A stretch of 64,000 nt of DNA from Alphaproteobacteria bacterium (GTDB lineage Bacteria > Pseudomonadota > Alphaproteobacteria > Micropepsales > Micropepsaceae), in the NCBI GenBank assembly GCA_017308475.1, contig JAFKEU010000005.1, forward strand, positions 558,001 to 622,000, read 5' to 3'. Shown here piece after piece: positions 59,553 through 64,000 of the stretch. Position 1 is the stretch's first letter. The number at the start of each line of letters is the position of its first letter. The position numbers and the translations under genes are program-made. The notes under the pieces are model-generated. The model was given only the letters and a program-made list of their open reading frames with translations, was not told where the DNA came from and made no database searches.

Positions 59553-61452
59553 CATCGCCCCCCGGCGATGGCTTTACCTCTATCTTGTACTGGCTTCCAC
59601 GGTCGCCGCGGTCACCGCGATGGCCGGGGTCCTGCGGGGCGGCGGCTTCAGCGGGGGCGAGATTGCGTTGCTGGCGCTTTTCGCCATCCTGTTTGCCTGG
59701 ATCGCATCCTCATTCTGGCTGACCTGTTTCGGGGCGGTGGCCCGGCTGACCGGCTATCCGCTCCTGCCGCTCAACCCGCCGATCGAGCCATCGGCGGCGC
59801 GCACTGCCATCCTGATGCCGGTCTACAATGAGGAAGTGGGCGCAGTCTTCGCCAGGGTCCACGCGATCTGGGAATCGGCGGGGCCGGATTTCGACTTCTA
59901 TGTCCTGTCGGATTCCACCAACCCGGATTCCTGGGTGGCCGAGGAGCTCGCCTGGCAGAAACTGAAGACCGAGCTTGAGGGGGTGGACAATCTGTTTTAC
60001 CGCCACCGGCCGCGCAATGTGGGGCGCAAAAGCGGCAACATCCAGGACTTCTGCGAGAATTGGGGCCAGCTCTACGACTATATGGTGATCCTGGATGCGG
60101 ACAGCCTGATGACGGGCCGCACCCTGCGCGAGCTGGTCGGGCTGATGGACGCCAATCCGCGCGCCGGCCTGATCCAGGCGCCGCCCCAGCTGGTGGGCCG
60201 TCATTCCCTGTTCGCGCGCATCCAGCAATTTGCCTCTTCCGTCTATGGTCCGCTGCACACCGCGGGGCTGGCGCTGTTGCAGGGGCCGGACGGAAATTAC
60301 TGGGGCCACAACGCCATCATCCGCGTGCATGCCTTCATGCAGCATTGCGGGCTGCCGAGCCTGCCGGGCAGGCCCCCCTTCGGCGGCGAGATCATGAGCC
60401 ATGATTTCATCGAGGCCGCGCTCTTGCGCCGTGCGGGTTGGGATGTGTGGATGGCGCCCGACATAGGCGGCTCCTTCGAAGAGCCGCCGCCGACAATTCC
60501 GGATTATCTGCTGCGCGACCGGCGCTGGTGCCAGGGCAACCTGCAGCATCTGCGCATCGTCTTCGCGGAAGGACTGAAGCTGCCCAGCCGGCTGCACCTG
60601 GCGATGGGGATCATGAGCTATGCCTCATCGCCCCTGTGGCTGCTGCTGCTGGTGGCTTCGGCAAGTTTCGTCGGCGCTGCCGAACATGGGCCTTATTACC
60701 ATTCCGCCGTGGTGACGCTGGTGGTGGCCATGCTGGCGCTGCTGTTCGGGCCCAAGGTGCTGGCGCTGGCGGTCCTGGCGCGCGACGAAGACCAGGTGCG
60801 CGCCCATGGCGGGCTGGGTGCTTTGATCTGGAGCATCATGCTGGAAAGCCTGTTCTCGGCGCTGATGGCGCCGATCGCGATGCTGCAGCTTTCCTGGTAC
60901 ATTTTCACCATCCTGATGGGCATCGCCACCGGCTGGGGCGCCCAGCAGCGCACGGACCGCGCGCTGCCGCTGGACTATGTGGCGCGCGGCTTTGGCGTGC
61001 ACACCGCGCTCGGCATTCTGGGCGTGATCCTGCTCTGGGCCTTCGCGCCTGGCAGCCAGGGCTGGTTCCTGCCTCTGCTGGCGGGTCTGATCCTGTCGAT
61101 TCCGCTGGTGATCGTGACCAGCAGCCCCATGGCCGGCAAGCTGGCTCGACAGGACCGGCTGTTTCTCGTGCCCAGCGAAACGCGCGGCCTGCGCGTGCTG
61201 GACCGCGCCCATGCGCTGGCCCATACGCATGCCGCGCCGGCAGCGGATGTCCGCGCCCTTGTGCTTGACGATCCGCAGGTGCGCCGCCTGCATCTGGCGC
61301 TTCTGGCCGATACGCCGCCCCCGCCGCCGGCCGATCCGGCACGGCTGGCCGAACTGCGCGCGCAGGTGGCGCGGCGCGAGATCGCCGGCTTCACCCGCGA
61401 GGACTGGCGCATGGTCCTTTCGGATGTGGAAGGCCTGGCCGCGCTGTCGTGA
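59545..61452 (+). CDS. opgH: Glucans biosynthesis glucosyltransferase OpgH (MdoH)
   Basis: 635-residue inner-membrane GT2 synthase that makes the beta-glucan backbone of osmoregulated periplasmic glucans from UDP-glucose. Two N-terminal helices precede the GT domain with TAILMPVYNEEVGAVFARV, FYVLSDSTNPD, MVILDADSLMTG, SHDFIEAALLRRAGWDVW and DYLLRDRRWCQGNLQHLR. Several C-terminal helices follow. E. coli OpgH has about 847 residues; this form lacks the long cytoplasmic N-terminal extension. The start is a GTG at 59545, overlapping a small upstream frame. OpgD is encoded divergently 393 bp away. Confidence 0.93.
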   Translation: MPDIAPRRWLYLYLVLASTVAAVTAMAGVLRGGGFSGGEIALLALFAILFAWIASSFWLTCFGAVARLTGYPLLPLNPPIEPSAARTAILMPVYNEEVGAVFARVHAIWESAGPDFDFYVLSDSTNPDSWVAEELAWQKLKTELEGVDNLFYRHRPRNVGRKSGNIQDFCENWGQLYDYMVILDADSLMTGRTLRELVGLMDANPRAGLIQAPPQLVGRHSLFARIQQFASSVYGPLHTAGLALLQGPDGNYWGHNAIIRVHAFMQHCGLPSLPGRPPFGGEIMSHDFIEAALLRRAGWDVWMAPDIGGSFEEPPPTIPDYLLRDRRWCQGNLQHLRIVFAEGLKLPSRLHLAMGIMSYASSPLWLLLLVASASFVGAAEHGPYYHSAVVTLVVAMLALLFGPKVLALAVLARDEDQVRAHGGLGALIWSIMLESLFSALMAPIAMLQLSWYIFTILMGIATGWGAQQRTDRALPLDYVARGFGVHTALGILGVILLWAFAPGSQGWFLPLLAGLILSIPLVIVTSSPMAGKLARQDRLFLVPSETRGLRVLDRAHALAHTHAAPAADVRALVLDDPQVRRLHLALLADTPPPPPADPARLAELRAQVARREIAGFTREDWRMVLSDVEGLAALS

Positions 61453-61514
61453 AGCGCCATTGCAGATTAAAGTGATTGCGCTACCATCCTGGCACAAACA
61501 ATTCGGGGTGGAGC

Positions 61515-63068
61515 ATGCTCAAACATATTTTCGGTGCGGCGCTGATATTGGCGCTGCCGGCGTCGTCGGCCATCGCACAAAATGACGGTCCGGCACAGGT
61601 TTCGGTCACGGTCGACACGTCGAAGCCGGGGCCGGTGATCGACCGGCATATCTATGGCCAGTTCGCCGAACATCTGGGTACCGGCATCTATGGCGGCATC
61701 TGGGTTGGGGAGAACAGCCCCATCCCCAATATTCGTGGCTATCGCACCGATGTGGTGGAGGCGCTGAAGAAAATCCATGTGCCGGTGATCCGCTGGCCCG
61801 GCGGCTGCTTCGCCGACCTTTACAACTGGCGCGACGGCATCGGCCCGCGCGACAAGCGGCCTGTGCGGATCAATGTGCATTGGGGCGGCGTGACTGACGA
61901 CAATGCCTTCGGCACCAACGAGTTCATGAACTTCGCCGAACTGGTCGGCGCCGATCCTTACGTCTCGATCAATGTCGGCTCGCTGCCGCCCTATGACGCG
62001 GCCCAGTGGGTCGAGTACATGACCTCGAACGAGAACGCGTCGCTGGCCAACGAGCGCCGCGCCAATGGACGCGACAAGCCGTGGAACCTGAAATATCTGG
62101 GCATCGGCAATGAGACCTGGGGCTGCGGCGGCAACATGACGCCGGAATATGCCGCCTCGATCAACGCGCGCTATTCCAGCTTTGTCAACGCGCCGGCCGC
62201 GATGGGCATGATCAAGGTGGCCAGCGGGGCCACCGGCAATGTCGGCGGCAGGGGCGATCCGCAAGCCTTCACCGAGGCGATGATGAAGGACGGCGGGCGG
62301 CTGCAGGCGCTGAGCTTCCACTATTACGCCATGCCGATGGGGCGCGACCGCGGTCCCGCCACCGGCTTTGGCGAGGACCTGTGGGCCCGCGAACTGGACC
62401 TGGCGCGCGAGATGGAGCCCTTGGTTTCCAAGGTCAGCGCGACGATGGACAAGTATGATCCCGAGAAGAAAGTCGCGCTGTACGTCGATGAGTGGGGCTC
62501 CTGGTACAACCAGGAGCCGGGGACCCATCCCGGCTTCCTCTATCAGCAGAACTCGCTGCGCGATGCCGAAGTGGCGGCGCTGACGCTGGACATCTTCCAC
62601 CGTCACACCGACCGGGTGAAGCTGGCGGCCATCGCCCAGATGATCAACGTGCTGCAGGCGATGATCCTGACGGATGGGCCGAAGATGCTGCTGACACCGA
62701 CCTATCATGTCTTCGACATGTACCAACCGTTCATGGAGGCGACGCCGTATCCCGCCAACGTGTCGGGTCCCAACTACAGCCAGGGTGGCCACACCATGCC
62801 GATGGTCGATGTGTCGGCGGCGCGGGGCAAGGACGGCAAGCTGTACCTGGCGCTGGTCAACACCGACCCGCACAGAAGCGCGCATGTGGTGACCAACCTG
62901 AACGGCACGGGCAGGGGGACGATCCTGACCGGACCGGCGATGGACACGCACAACACGTTCGACGCGCCGAACACCATCCATCCGGTGGCCTTCAGCGGCA
63001 AAAGCGCCGGTGGCAAGGCGGTGTTCGACTTGCCTGCCAAATCGATCGCGGTAGTTGCCATCAAGTAG
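61515..63068 (+). CDS. GH51 alpha-L-arabinofuranosidase, secreted
   Basis: 517-residue glycosidase that removes arabinofuranose side chains from arabinan or arabinoxylan. The signal peptide is LKHIFGAALILALPASSAIA-Q. The catalytic (beta/alpha)8 domain shows IYGQFAEHLGTGIYGGIWV, IRWPGGCFADLYNWRDGIGP, the acid/base Glu in GIGNETWG and the nucleophile Glu in LYVDEWGSWY. A C-terminal beta domain follows. The ATG at 61515 with GGGGTGGAGC gives a proper signal; the ORF reads 13 codons further upstream. The aldose epimerase gene is convergent, with repeat copy D between them. Confidence 0.95.
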   Translation: MLKHIFGAALILALPASSAIAQNDGPAQVSVTVDTSKPGPVIDRHIYGQFAEHLGTGIYGGIWVGENSPIPNIRGYRTDVVEALKKIHVPVIRWPGGCFADLYNWRDGIGPRDKRPVRINVHWGGVTDDNAFGTNEFMNFAELVGADPYVSINVGSLPPYDAAQWVEYMTSNENASLANERRANGRDKPWNLKYLGIGNETWGCGGNMTPEYAASINARYSSFVNAPAAMGMIKVASGATGNVGGRGDPQAFTEAMMKDGGRLQALSFHYYAMPMGRDRGPATGFGEDLWARELDLAREMEPLVSKVSATMDKYDPEKKVALYVDEWGSWYNQEPGTHPGFLYQQNSLRDAEVAALTLDIFHRHTDRVKLAAIAQMINVLQAMILTDGPKMLLTPTYHVFDMYQPFMEATPYPANVSGPNYSQGGHTMPMVDVSAARGKDGKLYLALVNTDPHRSAHVVTNLNGTGRGTILTGPAMDTHNTFDAPNTIHPVAFSGKSAGGKAVFDLPAKSIAVVAIK

Positions 63069-63086
63069 AGCGAAAACACCGGCTCT

Positions 63087-63170
63087 CTTCCCCCCGCGAG
63101 CGAAGCGACCTGCGGGGGGAAGATGTCGCAGCGAGGTGTTTGCGCGCAAACCCCGAGCTGCGACAGATGG
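63087..63170 (+). repeat. Two-hairpin dispersed repeat, copy D
   Basis: Hairpin I pairs CTTCCCCCCGC (63087-63097) with GCGGGGGGAAG (63112-63122). Hairpin II has outer stem TGTCGCAGC (63124-63132) with GCTGCGACA (63157-63165) and inner stem GTTTGC/GCAAAC (63138-63151). It lies between convergent genes. It shares the GGGGGAAG, TGTCGCAGCGA and CCGAGCTGCGA blocks with copy C. Confidence 0.75.
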
Positions 63171-63177
63171 CGGGCAA

Positions 63178-64000
63178 TTATTTCGTGCTGAATTTGTAGA
63201 CGATCGTGTTGGTGTAGGTCTGGCCCGGATTCAGCCGCGAGGTCGGAAAGTCCGGATGGTTGGGCGAATCGGGAAACACGCCCGGCTCCAGGCAGATGGC
63301 GTCGCCCTGGCGATAGGCGCGGCTGTTCTTGCCGACGAAGGTGCCGTCCAGGAAGTTGCCGGTATAGAACTGGATGCCCGGCGCGGTGACGCTGATTTCC
63401 ATCACCCTGCCCGACACGGGATCTTCCACGACCGCGGCGGGGCGCAGCGTGCCCGCCTTGCCGTCGACGATGAAATTGTGGTCATAGCCGCGGCCATAGC
63501 GGATCTGCTGGTCGCGGCCATCGCGGATGCGGTCGCCCACCCGGTGCGGGGTGCGGAAATCGAACGGGGTGCCCGCCACCGCTCGCCGCTCGCCGGTGGG
63601 AATCAGGGTGGCACCGACCGGGGTGAAGCGGGCGGCGTGCAGCGTGACCATATCGCCCATCACGTCGCGCGCGTCATTGCCCGACAGGTTGAAATAGCTG
63701 TGGTTGGTCAGGTTCAGCACCGTGGGCTTGCTGGTCGTGGCTTTGTACTCCAGCCGCAGCTCGTTGTTTTCGTCCAGTGCGTAGGTCGCGGTGACCTTGA
63801 GCTGGCCGGGAAAGCCTTCCTCGCCATCGGCGCTGACGTAGCTCAGCACCACCTTCGCGTCCGGCCCGCTGGTGACGGAGTCGATCTTCCACATCCGCTT
63901 GTCGAAGCCCCGAAGGCCCCCATGCAGCGAGTTCGGCCCGTCATTGGTGGCGAGCGTATAGGTCTTGCCGTCCAGGGTGAACTTGCCCTTGGCAATGCGG
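63178..64000 (-). CDS. Aldose 1-epimerase, C-terminal part (gene runs off the window)
   Basis: Mutarotase that interconverts alpha and beta anomers of free sugars such as galactose, glucose or arabinose. About 274 residues are visible and the frame is open to the window edge, so the internal Met at 63894 is not the start. Motifs are TLATNDGPNSLHGGLRGFDKRMW, VLNLTNHSYFNLSG with the catalytic His, GYDHNF, and QFYTGNFLDGT with LEPGVFPDSPNHPDFP holding the catalytic Glu. Its position next to a secreted arabinofuranosidase fits a role in using released pentoses. Confidence 0.95.
   Translation of the reverse strand, partial: RIAKGKFTLDGKTYTLATNDGPNSLHGGLRGFDKRMWKIDSVTSGPDAKVVLSYVSADGEEGFPGQLKVTATYALDENNELRLEYKATTSKPTVLNLTNHSYFNLSGNDARDVMGDMVTLHAARFTPVGATLIPTGERRAVAGTPFDFRTPHRVGDRIRDGRDQQIRYGRGYDHNFIVDGKAGTLRPAAVVEDPVSGRVMEISVTAPGIQFYTGNFLDGTFVGKNSRAYRQGDAICLEPGVFPDSPNHPDFPTSRLNPGQTYTNTIVYKFSTK

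Noticed and set aside
59319..59600. Frameshift joining the 77-residue frame to OpgH
   Set aside because: The small frame does not resemble the OpgH N-terminus I know, and OpgH has its own GTG start with the first membrane helix intact; treated as separate genes.

Overview
The window is GC-rich, densely coded chromosomal DNA from what looks like a free-living alphaproteobacterium. The evidence is an imuA-imuB-dnaE2 mutagenesis operon with a GTTC-N7-GTTC (alphaproteobacterial type) LexA box, a large- and small-subunit bacterial glutamate synthase pair, osmoregulated-glucan genes opgD/opgH, TonB receptors, RND pumps and many ATGA/TGATG-coupled operons. The mix of a xylanase-family enzyme, an arabinofuranosidase, an aldose epimerase and TonB receptors suggests a soil or plant-associated polysaccharide user. 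The genus cannot be fixed from the sequence alone. No tRNA, rRNA, CRISPR array, transposase or prophage gene was seen.

Layout. 1-2172: start of malate synthase G and a lactate/glycolate permease. 2404-6948: a small cysteine-cluster protein, then a GH18-deacetylase-GT2 three-domain polysaccharide enzyme and a short Wza-type export lipoprotein. 6953-12522 (minus): SOS mutasome imuA-imuB-dnaE2. 12745-18974: gltB-gltD. 19101-28559 (minus): an exopolysaccharide operon (priming sugar transferase, WecG-type GT, flippase, GT2, polymerase/ligase, GT2, GH10 glycanase, Wzz/GumC-type chain-length protein). 28980-38549: DedA protein, a three-gene MdtABC-like RND pump, MlaA. 39028-44055: SDR, TonB receptor, FKBP lipoprotein, ZIP transporter. 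44133-50229: a second RND pump (RND gene before its adaptor) and a divergent OprP-type porin. 50248-56323: FAD-dependent oxidoreductase, TonB receptor and a divergent two-component system. 56324-59151: a structured intergenic stretch, a lipoprotein and opgD. 59319-61452: a small ORF and opgH. 61515-64000: GH51 arabinofuranosidase and a partial aldose 1-epimerase.

Themes. Three separate glycan-making systems sit in one window: the fused GH18-CE4-GT2 protein with its export lipoprotein, the Wzx/Wzy EPS operon, and periplasmic glucans. Envelope functions (two RND pumps, MlaA, DedA, porin, TonB receptors) fill most of the rest.

The most unusual observations are: (1) synthase, deacetylase and glycoside hydrolase domains of a PNAG-like system on one polypeptide; (2) a dispersed two-hairpin repeat in at least four copies whose stems differ in sequence but keep pairing, one copy of which encodes the C-terminus of ImuA and abuts imuB; (3) a LexA box overlapping the imuA start codon; (4) a GH10 enzyme translationally coupled inside the EPS operon; (5) a Wzz/BY-kinase fusion whose Walker A lysine is missing.
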